DNA from: Acanthamoeba sp. SK_2022b
Taxonomy: Eukaryota; Discosea; Longamoebia; Acanthamoebidae
NCBI GenBank assembly: GCA_027943245.1
Contig: JANDJZ010000829.1
Coordinates: 1-22,687, forward strand
DNA length: 22,687 nucleotides
Direction: 5' to 3'
A program made the translations under genes and the position numbers. Position 1 is the first letter of the stretch. Each line of letters opens with the position of its first letter. Below are positions 1 to 8,813 of the stretch, piece after piece. The notes beneath the pieces are model-generated. The model did no database searches, was not told the origin of the DNA, and was given only the letters and a program-made list of their open reading frames with translations.

Positions 1-403
1 CCTGAAGAAGAAGACGATGACGACGGCAACGACGACGGTGTGGTGGCGGGGTGAGGCTGTGCCGCTGGGCGCGGCAGCAGAGGTGGCGGCGGGGCGACCA
101 TCGCGCGCGGGACTCCTCCCGACGGCGCGGAGCCGGGCGTCTCGCTTGCTGTGGCGTGGGCACGTGGCTTGGGTGGCCGGCCGCGCTTGCGTGCGGGCGA
201 AGGGCGACAGGCCTCGCCCTTGCCCAGCTGCACGCAGCGGTGGCAGGGCTTCTTGCTGTGCGTTTTGGTAGACAGATAGAGAGGGGTTAGATGACAAAAG
301 CAAATCAAGATAGATTATAGTAGTGGGGGGGGGCAGGGAACCGATCGCAGAGTGCATGAGCCTGGCGGCACGCGCAGCATGCCTGCTCTATTTGTTCTGT
401 CAT
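1..403 (-). CDS. Zn(II)2Cys6 zinc-cluster protein, 3' end outside window (partial)
   Basis: Probable nuclear DNA-binding regulator. Exon 1 runs 403-342 and exon 2 runs 255 to beyond base 1; the intron is 341-256 in phase 2 (donor GTTCCC, acceptor CACAG). The joined N-terminus begins MTEQIEQACCAC and gives a full binuclear cluster, C-x2-C-x6-C-x5-C-x2-C-x8-C, with cysteines at residues 9, 12, 19, 25, 28 and 37. A basic stretch RKRGRPPK follows, AT-hook-like, then Pro/Ala/Ser-rich sequence with a Ser run at the edge. The start at 403 is the only sensible ATG: an in-frame TAG lies at 442-440. The cysteine spacing, the residues RQAHA inside the cluster and the intron phase all match the divergent gene at 779, so the two are paralogues. 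Zinc-cluster proteins of this type bind CGG-containing DNA in fungi; DNA binding here is inferred. The rest of the protein, including any PAS domain, lies outside the window. Confidence 0.8.
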
Positions 404-778
404 GGGGCAACTTCTCAGTTGAGAATAATGCGGAAAAAGCTACGAGAAATAGCAGGTAAAACAGGCACTCTCCTTCTTGAACTGGCAGGGCATGTGATGG
501 CCAAAGGGTCTGCTGAACCTCAGGAACTACTTGAAGACCTTTGAGTCACTGACCAGCACCTGCAGGTCTGTTATTGCCCCCGATGCTGGCTACTTTTTCA
601 AAGCCAAAGATATCAAGTTGTTGGTCCACTTGGATAAAGTGTATGCTCCACCATCAATTCCTATGCACTCCCTAAACTCTGTGCTCCCAGCCATTTCCAG
701 CTTGCAGTATTTCGTACGGACTGCAACAGTGCTCAAGCAATTTCTTTTCTTTTTCCAATTATAATTTTGTTGGCCAAA
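404..778. promoter_or_regulatory. Shared divergent promoter of the two zinc-cluster genes
   Basis: These 375 bases separate the start codons of two head-to-head Zn2Cys6 paralogues, so both promoters and 5' leaders must lie here. A TGAGTCA heptamer (AP-1/GCN4-type core) sits at 542-548. A pyrimidine-rich TTTCTTTTCTTTTTCC stretch lies at about 741-756, just before the plus-strand start. Short open frames on both strands show no protein family. No convincing TATA box was seen. Co-regulation of the pair is inference. Confidence 0.45.
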
Positions 779-2539
779 ATGAGCAACGCCGGAGTGGGAG
801 AGGCAAGCACTGGCAAGGAGCCTCCGACACAAGGGCTGGTTTGTACCCCATGCCGCCAAGCACATGCGCAATGTGATAGGTACGTTGAGTATTTGAACTT
901 ATTTATCTATATCTTCATTATTTTTAAAATAATAATTATATAAAGGTATTTTCTTGTTCTTTGTCCTCGGCGCGTGTGGGGAGCAGGAAGCAGCCGTGTG
1001 GCCGGTGTGTGCAGGCGGGCAAAGAAGAGGCGTGTCAGCCCACGCCCACCAGGAAACGCGGCCGCCGACCCAATATCGAGCGAGGGCTCGGTGTCCCAGG
1101 CCATCCGTCCAAGCGCATCGCCCGCTCGCCGCCCTACGCCTTCGTTCCCGGAACCACCGCCCTTATGCCTCGCGGACAATCGCCTTCTTCATCAACTTCA
1201 TCGTCGTCGTCCTTCTCAAGGACCGGCAGCGACAACATCAACTTCAGCAGCGGCAACAGCGGCAAGGCGCTGGACAGCACGATGACGAAGTCGATGATGT
1301 GCATGCTGGTCGACCAGATGCGTGAGGTGAAGCACGAGAACGGGCAGCTGAGGCACGAGCTGGCCCAGCTGCGCGTCCAGCGCGACGAGAGCGAGCGACA
1401 GATGCAAGACCTACGTGCCGCGATGAACGCCATGGCCGACTCCCAGCGCGAGAGCGCCGCGCAGCTCGGCTCCCTCCTGTCCCTCTTTTCTCACCACACG
1501 GCGTCCGCGCCGTTGCCAGCGCCAGCAGCCTCTCCCGCGTTTTTGTCGACATTACACAGCCCCGCGCCGCCGCTCTTGACCGCGTGCGCGGGGTCCGGCG
1601 CGGGTCTGGTCGACGAGCTCCCGTTCTTGGCCGACTACGACCTCAGCAGCCTCATCGTCTCCGACATCAGGCACGCCCCCACCCAGATTTGTCCTGAGCC
1701 AACCCAGTTCATCGCTAATTTCATCGTGGCTGTGGTCGATGTGTAGCCAGCCGTTTATAGTGATGCGCACGGGCAATACGCCAGAGACCGCCCACCCGCA
1801 TGTCGCCTACGTTTCTCGGGGCGCCTGCTCGTTACTAGGATTCAGCACCGTAGCCACCCACGCCCCCCCCCCATTGTCCCGCTGCCAATTGGCCTTGCGC
1901 GTCGCCTGGGGCGTGTGCAGTGCCCTCACCCCCCCCCCCCGATCCGATGATGTGCGTGACGCGCAGGAGGAGATGATAGGAAAACCGGTCTGGGCCTTTG
2001 GTGGCGTGGACACGGACGACAAAATTGAATTAGTGATGGAGCTGTTCAGCATGCCGCCCTCGATGATGTCCCGACCCATCACGCTCAGCAGCTGCTCGTT
2101 CCGGCGCAAGCACCGATCGCCCATCCGCACGGAGACCCAACACCAGACCCTCTGGGGCGACACCCCCTGTGCCCCCGAGGACGTCCCGCTGCACGAAGCG
2201 CTCCGCGTAATCCGAGACCAGGTATCCCTCTCCCTACATGCGCGTCTCACGCCCCGTGGCGACACCATCTAAATGGAATGTGGAACGTGGAATGTGGCAT
2301 GTGGAATGTGGAGCCTGCGCAGCCCAAGTGGCATTTCATTCATGTGAAACGCGTGCTGGAGGAGGACGTGCCGCCACCGCTGCCGTCGCGGACTCTCAGG
2401 GAGATGCTCGCCGACCCGCTCGCACGCAACGTCATCGATGCCCGCCTGGCGCTGCTCTCGCGCACGCCGGCCCGCATTCATCCCTTCTGGCGGAGGAGGA
2501 TCGTCACTGCGTCGGCCTCGCTCACCGCCTGGGACTCAA

Positions 2540-2570
<31 letters not shown>

Positions 2571-2802
2571 TTCATCTTCATCGTCTCCATCTCCATCTCC
2601 ATCCCCGTCTCCGTCGTCGACTTCACCGACAGCTCCAGCCCAGGAGGACATCGAGGGGCGACCAGCGGCCGAGCCCGACCAGGAGCCAAAGCATGTGCTA
2701 CACGACGCCGGCGGCTATGACCTGGACGAGCTGTTGGGCAGCCTGCGCTCGCCCTCGACCTCTGCCATCGACGACACCACGCGGTGGCTTCAGTCTCCAT
2801 AG
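779..2802 (+). CDS. Zn(II)2Cys6 transcription factor with coiled coil and PAS domain (ERT1/AcuK-like)
   Basis: Exons: 779-879, 987-~1670, ~1747-1849, 1967-2221 and 2323-2802; about 540 aa and in frame throughout. Cysteines 22, 25, 32, 38, 41 and 50 make a perfect C-x2-C-x6-C-x5-C-x2-C-x8-C zinc cluster split by the phase-2 first intron, followed by basic TRKRGRRPN. Residues about 135-190 (around MREVKHENGQLRHELAQLR) form a probable coiled coil for dimerisation. From about residue 263 a PAS domain is rebuilt across two introns: QPFIVMR, then HVAYVSRGACSLLGFST joined directly to EEMIGKPVW, a classic PAS phrase. Exon 5 holds a Ser/Ser-Pro tract (about residues 454-485) and an acidic tail. Zinc cluster plus C-terminal PAS is the layout of fungal ERT1/AcuK carbon-source regulators; function here is inferred. 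The 1670/1747 junction is the least certain: it needs a GC donor, though phase and PAS sequence fit. An AATAAA lies at 2878-2883. Confidence 0.78.
2274..2308. repeat. 7-bp minisatellite in intron 4 of the PAS zinc-cluster gene
   Basis: Five tandem copies of TGGAATG are present, two of them with one change (TGGAACG, TGGCATG). They lie wholly in the intron 2222-2322, just upstream of the GCGCAG acceptor. Confidence 0.85.
2537..2606 (+). repeat. Coding hexamer repeat (TCATCG/TCATCT then CCATCT) giving a Ser and Ser-Pro tract
   Basis: The repeat TCATCG runs in frame through exon 5 of the PAS zinc-cluster gene. It encodes uninterrupted serine, then drifts to CCATCT units that encode alternating Ser-Pro. 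All units are a multiple of three, so length changes would not break the frame. Confidence 0.85.
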
Positions 2803-2969
2803 AGGCAGGTGTGGGTGGTGGTCATCATGTTACAACTCCTGCGGCTGTTGTGTGCAGGGCCACTGCAAGTACAAGTAAATAAATAAATAAATAATAAATA
2901 ATTTTATAAAACAAGAATTAATGGCTCAGGCCTGGATGGAGCCCACGCGTGGGCGGCAGGGAGCCATGA

Positions 2970-5137
2970 TCACGACGAGGCGGCGTTCTCCTTCATCTGG
3001 GCAAGGATGGAGGAGGTGGAGATGTTGCGGGTGAGGGTGGCCTTGCGGGCGCGCGGCGAGAGCATCGGCGAGTTGGCGCCCTGGGACATGACCAGCAGGC
3101 CGCCCTTGGCGAACTTCTTCTTGGGCGCCTTCTTGGCCCCGTTGTCAAAGTCGTCGTCGTCATCGTCATCTTCGTCCTTGTCCTCGTCCTCGCCCTTGGC
3201 CGCCTGGGCCGGCACTGGTCGCCACTCGCCATTGCGCCGCCGCAACACGAACTGGTCCCGCAGATCTGCATTGACGCCGCCCAGCATGTCAGAGGCCGCC
3301 AGGGCATGTGAGAACCGTTGGGAAAACCATTACCTCTGTCGTCGCAGCAGAGCGCGGTGAGATTGTTGCTGGCGAGGGTGAGGGCTTCGACCCACTCCCT
3401 CTGCTCCTCCTCGTTGCCCGTCACCACAATGAACGTGATCTCCAGCGTCACCAGCTCGATCACGCACTCGTATTCTACACGCATGCCACGTCAGCAACAA
3501 ATGTCGACAGAAATGACACCAGTCGGGTAGAGGCTCGCCTGATCGAGTAGCGCTGGGATGAGAGAGAGAGAGAGAGAGAGGAATACCGGGTTGGGTCTTG
3601 ATCCAGGTGGTGGTGAGGTGGAGCGAGGCAGACTTGTTCTTGTCCTTGACGCTCTGCAGGACCAGCACGTCGTCGAAGAGGTAGAGGTTGGCCTGCGTGA
3701 AGCCGCTGTCGGACTCGAGCGCGCGCAGGGAGGGCGACGACAGCGAGGTGCGCTTCTTCTCGCGCTTCTCCTGCGACTCCCAGAGCTCGTCCTCGGCGCG
3801 GTCGCTGTCGCGCCGCTCCTTGGCGGCCTTGCCGGCCTTGGCGTCCTGTCTCTTGGCCTTCTTCTTGAGCTGCACAAAGTAGTTCGTCGGGAACGACGCC
3901 TCCAGGATGAACTTGCGCGACGGCGACAGCACCTGCTGCTTCGGCACCAGGTTCTGGATTCGAATCAGGTTGCGCGTGTTGTCCTGTCGTGTGCGATGAC
4001 AGCGGGCGGTTTAATTACCAGGAAAAGAAAAGCGAAATTAAAAATAGATAAAATAAAATATTAAATGCTAAATGATGAGATCATAAAAATGAAAGGATAA
4101 AATTATGGAAAAAAAAAACAAATGACGTACCTCTTTGGCGATGTGGGTGTTGATGTAGTTGGCCACGTCGCGGACGACGCCGAGGGCCTCGGTGAGCTGC
4201 TTGTAGTCCGAGTGGTCCTCGGGAGTGGAGCCGACGAGGACCTCGAGCAGCATGCGGTAGCGCGGGATGCGTTGGATGGGCATGATCAGGTACGCGTTCA
4301 ACGGCAGACCGCCGAACGACGCCGATTGGAGGCACCTCTGTTCGAGCCAAGTCAGAAACGAGGCGCCACATATAAAACGCACATTGTGCGCGCAATACAC
4401 GCACGCACACACCACAGGCCACGCACGCAGGCAGGGCAATAGGTGGGCGAGCGACGTACGTCGAGGAATTCAGCAAATCGGGGGTACTTCTTGCTGAAGG
4501 TCTGGATGGAGGTGATGGCCTTGTCGTAGTTGGCGCTGTAGGCCGTGTAGAGCTTCATGTAGGGCGTCTACTCGGCACCAATAGATTGGTGTTCATAAGG
4601 AGAAAGATTAATTGATCATCCAAAAATAGAAATAAAAAAATTAAAAAAAACAATAATTATAAACTAAAATACAAATGGAAACGAGGACGTACAACGGAGA
4701 GGACGATGTCGCCAATGGCGGTCTCGTCTGTCCAGGCTTCGATGCGCTCCTTGAGCTGCTTGAGGAAGTCCTTGTGGAAGGCCAACAGCTGCGCCACGTT
4801 GGAGAAGACCTCCGAGATCTCCTGCTTTGTGAGGATGCTCTCCGTCTTACACGGCACCATGAAGCCCTGTACAGGACATGCCATCAATCAGTTCTGTCGC
4901 ACGCGCGTGTGCGTGAGTGCATGTGCGTACGTTGGTGAGGATCATGATGCTACGGACGTAGGTGACTTCGGTCTCGTAGAGCTCCTTGGCGGCCGTGGCG
5001 CGCTTCAGCCGGTTCTTCTCCTCGCGCTTACGCCTCTCCTCCTGGGTCATGACCGCCGACACCTTGAGCGAGCGCGGTGGCGGAGGCGGCGGTATCCTGC
5101 GCCCGGTCGACGTTTTCGCGGCTGGCGTGTCTTGCAT
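2970..5137 (-). CDS. Rho guanine nucleotide exchange factor (DH-PH domains)
   Basis: Promotes GDP release from Rho/Rac GTPases at membranes and the actin cortex. Seven exons (minus): 5137-4931, 4866-4693, 4567-4460, 4337-4131, 3983-3587, 3474-3334 and 3265-2970; 509 aa. A short Pro-rich head leads into the DH domain (about 44-235). CR1 is seen in KELYETEVTYVRSIMIL, and CR3 in LIMPIQRIPRYRMLLEVLV (residues 180-198). A PH domain follows (about 240-415), with strand-like ANLYLFDDVLVLQ and the closing helix EEEQREWVEALTLASN carrying the conserved PH tryptophan. A Lys/Glu-rich insertion (around AKAGKAAKERRDSDRAEDEL) interrupts an early PH loop. The tail has an Asp run and a Ser/Thr-rich basic end. 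Donors are mostly GTACGT/C. The start at 5137 has A at -3, but the frame stays open upstream through repeats and an ATAG acceptor just before it would also work, so one more 5' exon is possible. Confidence 0.88.
3561..3580. repeat. (AG)10 microsatellite in RhoGEF intron 5
   Basis: A perfect AG dinucleotide run lies inside the intron 3586-3475, next to the exon 5 donor. Confidence 0.9.
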
Positions 5138-5883
5138 TCTCACCTCTATGCGTTGTGTGTATATATGTGTGTGTGTGTGTTGTATGTGCAAGGGCTGGGG
5201 TTGGGGTTGGGGTTGGTGGACCCACAGAGCGGGTGAGAACACAGCACAGGCAACGGCGTGTAGTCACAACACGCACACGGAGTTCGAATAACAAAAAACA
5301 ACAAACCAAAAACAAGAAGAAAATTAACAACACCAAAAGCGGCAGCGAACACACAGGAGTGCGGGGTTGGGTTTACACGCCTCGCCCCTCCTATGTGACG
5401 TGGTGCCATGTCGTGCAAGCTAGTGCCAGCTTCAATAGAACGCAACCATAACTCTTTCAACCATAACAACTACAAAGATTAGATACGAATTAAATGAGAT
5501 TGATTTTACAAAAATGTGGAAAAACACATAACTTCAACTGAACAGGGGGTTGCAGCTCTGGGACCATACCTCCAGAGGCCGTGGCGCGGTTTTCAGAACA
5601 GATGAGAAGTCTTTCGCCGTGAGCTGCACGGGGAGGCAGGTTGCGTGTTCACAAAACAAACGCGTTTGAACGGAGCTTGCCAGTGGTTGTCGCGGGCCTC
5701 AACGACAAGCTCTCGGGTAACGGTGCTCGCAATACAACACAAGCCCAACACAGCGTGCAATTCCATTTCATTCAAATACCTCACATATTTAGAAAGGATA
5801 AAAGAGCAACCGTAAAATATTTTTAACAAATAAAATAAAAACGTAGCCCTCGTCGCGATTAGATCGGATCGGCCACCAGCACA
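5138..5883. other. Divergent intergenic region between RhoGEF and RBBP5
   Basis: This 746-base gap lies between two start codons facing apart. It holds a TG run near 5167-5181, five GGGGTT-like units (about 5192-5217), and an AT-rich zone toward RBBP5 (about 5780-5850). No protein family was recognised in any frame. Both promoters, the leaders and perhaps an extra RhoGEF 5' exon must lie here. No clear TATA box was seen. Confidence 0.5.
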
Positions 5884-8467
5884 ATGAATTTAGAGCTCTT
5901 GAGTGCGCACAGCCACTTCATCAAAAGATTGATTTCAACAGTGGATTTGATTCTTCCAAAATTCATTCTCTTTATGGACTGCGCTTGCTCGTGGTGGTGC
6001 TCCAGATCCGTTCGAGAACGAGTTCCCGGAGGTGATAGAGGATTGCCTGGAGGACGGCTACGCGTGCTGCTGTTCGCCCAACCGACGCGGCACCCTCCTG
6101 GCCGTGGGCTGCCTCGACGGTCGGGTGGTCATCTGGGACTTTGACACGCGCGGTATCGCACGCGTGCTCAAGGGCCACAGCCACCCCATCAGCAGCGTCA
6201 GGTGGGAAGCATGCCTCCTTGTGTGTGTGTGTGTGTGGCGTGTGCGTGCCTGTGCTGTGTGTGGCAACTGACCGCGCGCTTTGGGCCAGCTGGTCGCGCA
6301 ACGGCCGTAAGCTGCTCTCGGCGTCGAGCGACTGGACAGTCAAGCTGTGGGACGTGCTCAGCGGCAACGTGGACCAGACCCTGCAGCTCGAGTCCGCTGC
6401 CCTCTTCTGTCAGATCCATCCGCGCGACCCGTGCGCTCTCCCCTCTCTCTCGCCACGGGAGCCGCGTGGGCGTGCGACGCTCACTTCACCGCACGCCACC
6501 AGGAATCAATACGTGGTGTTGCCCGTGATGGAGCGGCCACTGCTGGGCAACTGGAAGACGGGCGAACGAAGAGTCCTGCCGCACCACACCGAAGAGCAGA
6601 AGCAGGACACCAAGGTGCTCTCTCTGCCCCTCAAAACAAAACCAAAAATAAATAAAATAAAATAAAATAAAAATAATACTAAACTAAATAAAATAAAATA
6701 AAAATAATACTAAACTAACTAGTACAAATAAATATAAATAAATAAAAAAAAGTACCGTACTGTTAATAACCTTGGCGCATGGCGGGTGTCCTGCGCGGCG
6801 TCGAGCAGAAACAGAAGATGCACGTCAGCGCGGTGAGCTTCAACAAGAAGGGCGACAAGATATACACGGGAGATGCCAAGGGCTTCATCACCATCATCGA
6901 CACCAAAACGCTAGAGGTAGCCCCCACTTCACCCATCGCTCCCCACATCACGTGAGCCTCACTCCGCACTCGACGGTCGCTTATAGATAGAGCATTCGTT
7001 CCGAGTGTCGGGAGGGAGCACCATCAAGTCGATTCAGTTCAGCAAGAGCGGAAAGGATTTTCTTCTCAACTCTGCCGACCGCACGCTGCGAGCGTATGGA
7101 CGCCCTGATGCACACACAACACACTCACTCACTCACTCCCACATCTTACAAGCCGACGACGCGCCTATGTTCGAGCCTGCAAATAGAGTGCTGACCCCGT
7201 GTGGTTTTCCTCGCGTGCCTGTGTATGCATCGGATCTTACAGATACGATGTCGATTCGCTGCAGCATCGCGAGTTTCAGGACGCGGTGAACAAGATACAG
7301 TGGAAGCAGTGCTGCTTCTCTTGTGATGGAGACTTCATCATCGGAGGTCCGATTCCGTTGTTTTTTGTTTTTTTTTTTTTTTTTTTTTTTGTTTGTTTGT
7401 TTGTTTGTTTTGTCTTGTCTTGTCTTGTTTTGTTTTGTTTGTTTTTGCGTGTTTACTTTATTTTACTTTTGTGATTTGTATTCGAATTTTTGACAATTTC
7501 GTAATCATGTTCACACCGTAATGCAGGATCAGCGCAGAAGGCCGAGCACAACATCTACATCTGGAACAGGGCCTTCGGCCGCTTGGTCAAGATCCTCGAA
7601 GGACCCAAGGAGGGCATATTGGACCTCGTGGTACCGCATGCTCTCTTTCCATCCTCGACTCTGCGTGCTTCATAGGTCCTCGTTCATGTACGTGCGTCAA
7701 TCGCGTGTGTGCTCCAGTGGCATCCACTCCGACCAATCATCGCTTCAATCTCCACATCCGGAGTTGTATATATCTGGGCCACCAACTACACCGGTACCTC
7801 CTCCTCCACTTACTGCTGCTGCTCCATGGCTGCACCGTCGCGCCTCACCTCCTTCTCCATCCAGAGAACTGGTCGGCCTTCGCCCCGGACTTCACCGAAC
7901 TCCAAGAGAACGAGGAGTACGAGGAGCGAGAAGACGAATTCGACATTGTGCGTGCCCCCTTCCTTATTGTTATTTATTTATATCTATTTATATCTATTTA
8001 TAACAATCAATATTTTGTGAAATGTGTCGACATGTGCCGCTTACCCACCCACGATGGGGCCAAACCAGGCCGAGGACGAGGACGAGCAGGGCCCCGGCAG
8101 GAAACGGAAGCGAGTGGATGAGCCCGGAGAGGTGTGTGCGCACCAGCTCCCGCTGCTCAAGGAGCGCACCGCCCTGATCCTAGGTGATGTGTGACCCCGC
8201 AGGTGGACATCATGACGATAGACAAGGTGACGGCGTACAGCAGCGGAGAGGAGGACGAGCTGTGGTTCATTCCCATCGTGTTTGACGACGCCTCCCTGCC
8301 TGCCCCAAGTAGAGCCATCCCCCCGTGCCACTTTCCTTTTCCTTCCTTCGCCGTTGCTGTTGCTCACCCACCCCCCCTCCAACCTCTCTTTCGCTGCAGC
8401 GGGCTACGTAGGAGAGGAGAACGCCGCCACGGCCGCAGCATCGGCTGCGCCCACAGTGCCGCAGTGA
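5884..8467 (+). CDS. RBBP5: RBBP5/Swd1, WD40 subunit of the COMPASS (MLL/SET1) H3K4 methyltransferase
   Basis: Scaffold subunit of nuclear COMPASS that joins WDR5, ASH2L and the SET enzyme on nucleosomes. Thirteen exons: 5884-5902, 6006-6201, 6290-6430, 6503-6614, 6809-6916, 6987-7093, 7243-7346, 7527-7630, 7718-7793, 7865-7947, 8069-8131, 8203-8308 and 8400-8467; 428 aa, near yeast Swd1 and shorter than human RBBP5. The 19-nt first exon encodes MNLELL, identical to the human start. WD40 blades follow: GTLLAVGCLDGRVVIWDF, NGRKLLSASSDWTVKLWDV, GDKIYTGDAKGFITIIDT, HNIYIWNRAFGRLVKIL, and WHPLRPIIASISTSGVVYIW. After the propeller the known interaction motifs are present: ENWSAFAPDF (activation segment), EEYEEREDEFDI (ASH2L-binding motif) and GEVDIMTID (WDR5-binding motif), then GEEDELWFIPI. 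A basic KRKR patch in exon 11 could be a nuclear signal. Exon 5 and 6 starts are the least certain. Confidence 0.95.
6655..6716. repeat. Two tandem copies of a 31-bp A-rich unit in RBBP5 intron 4
   Basis: Copies at 6655-6685 and 6686-6716 are the same: an AAATA ladder ending in AATACTAAACT. They lie inside the intron 6615-6808. The CTAAAC part resembles a branch-point core, so the duplication also copies a possible branch site. Confidence 0.8.
7363..7440. repeat. Poly-T and T/G simple repeats in RBBP5 intron 7
   Basis: A T run of about 20 bases is followed by GTTT, TCTTG and TTTTG units inside the intron 7347-7526. On the plus (coding) strand this is a long pyrimidine-rich stretch upstream of the ATGCAG acceptor. 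Confidence 0.85.
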
Positions 8468-8813
8468 TGGGCCTGGGCTTGTATGGAATGGAATTTGGAG
8501 AAGTTAGCGTCTGTTTCTAGCTTCATTCCAACCATTTCTTTGCGATGACAGTCCCCGGGCACGCCGTGTCGTGTACAGGTCACCAGATTGCGATGTGCAA
8601 AGATAGACGAGGCGTGGCGAGAAGGTGGCGAAAGACCAGGGAAAGGGATAAGCTGCTGCACCGCTACCACCATGGTGCAGCTGGGCCAGCACCACCAAAA
8701 GGACACGCATTTCCCCCTTCACCTATGGCAAGCATCCAGGTCGTACCCTGGCATGAACTACAGGCCCTGTGCTGTCACAGAACCTCTCAACAACGACAAC
8801 TACAACAACTGCC
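8468..8813 (+). other. Spacer between RBBP5 and the next gene; leader of the downstream gene
   Basis: This holds the RBBP5 3' end and the presumed 5' leader of the same-strand gene at 8814. Open frames across it are unlike any family I know. A CAA/ACAAC-rich stretch (8787-8809) precedes the downstream ATG, a common feature of unstructured leaders. No AATAAA or TATA was seen. Confidence 0.4.

Noticed and set aside
590..871. A 93-codon minus frame between the two zinc-cluster genes
   Set aside because: It overlaps the first exon of the plus gene, has no domain, and its ATG is not linked to any exon of the left gene, whose own start at 403 is clear.
5028..5354. Upstream extension of the RhoGEF frame and the overlapping minus frame
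   Set aside because: The added residues come from TG and GGGGTT repeats (QPQPQPQP, THTHTH). A start at 5137 with A at -3 is simpler, though an extra upstream exon is not excluded.
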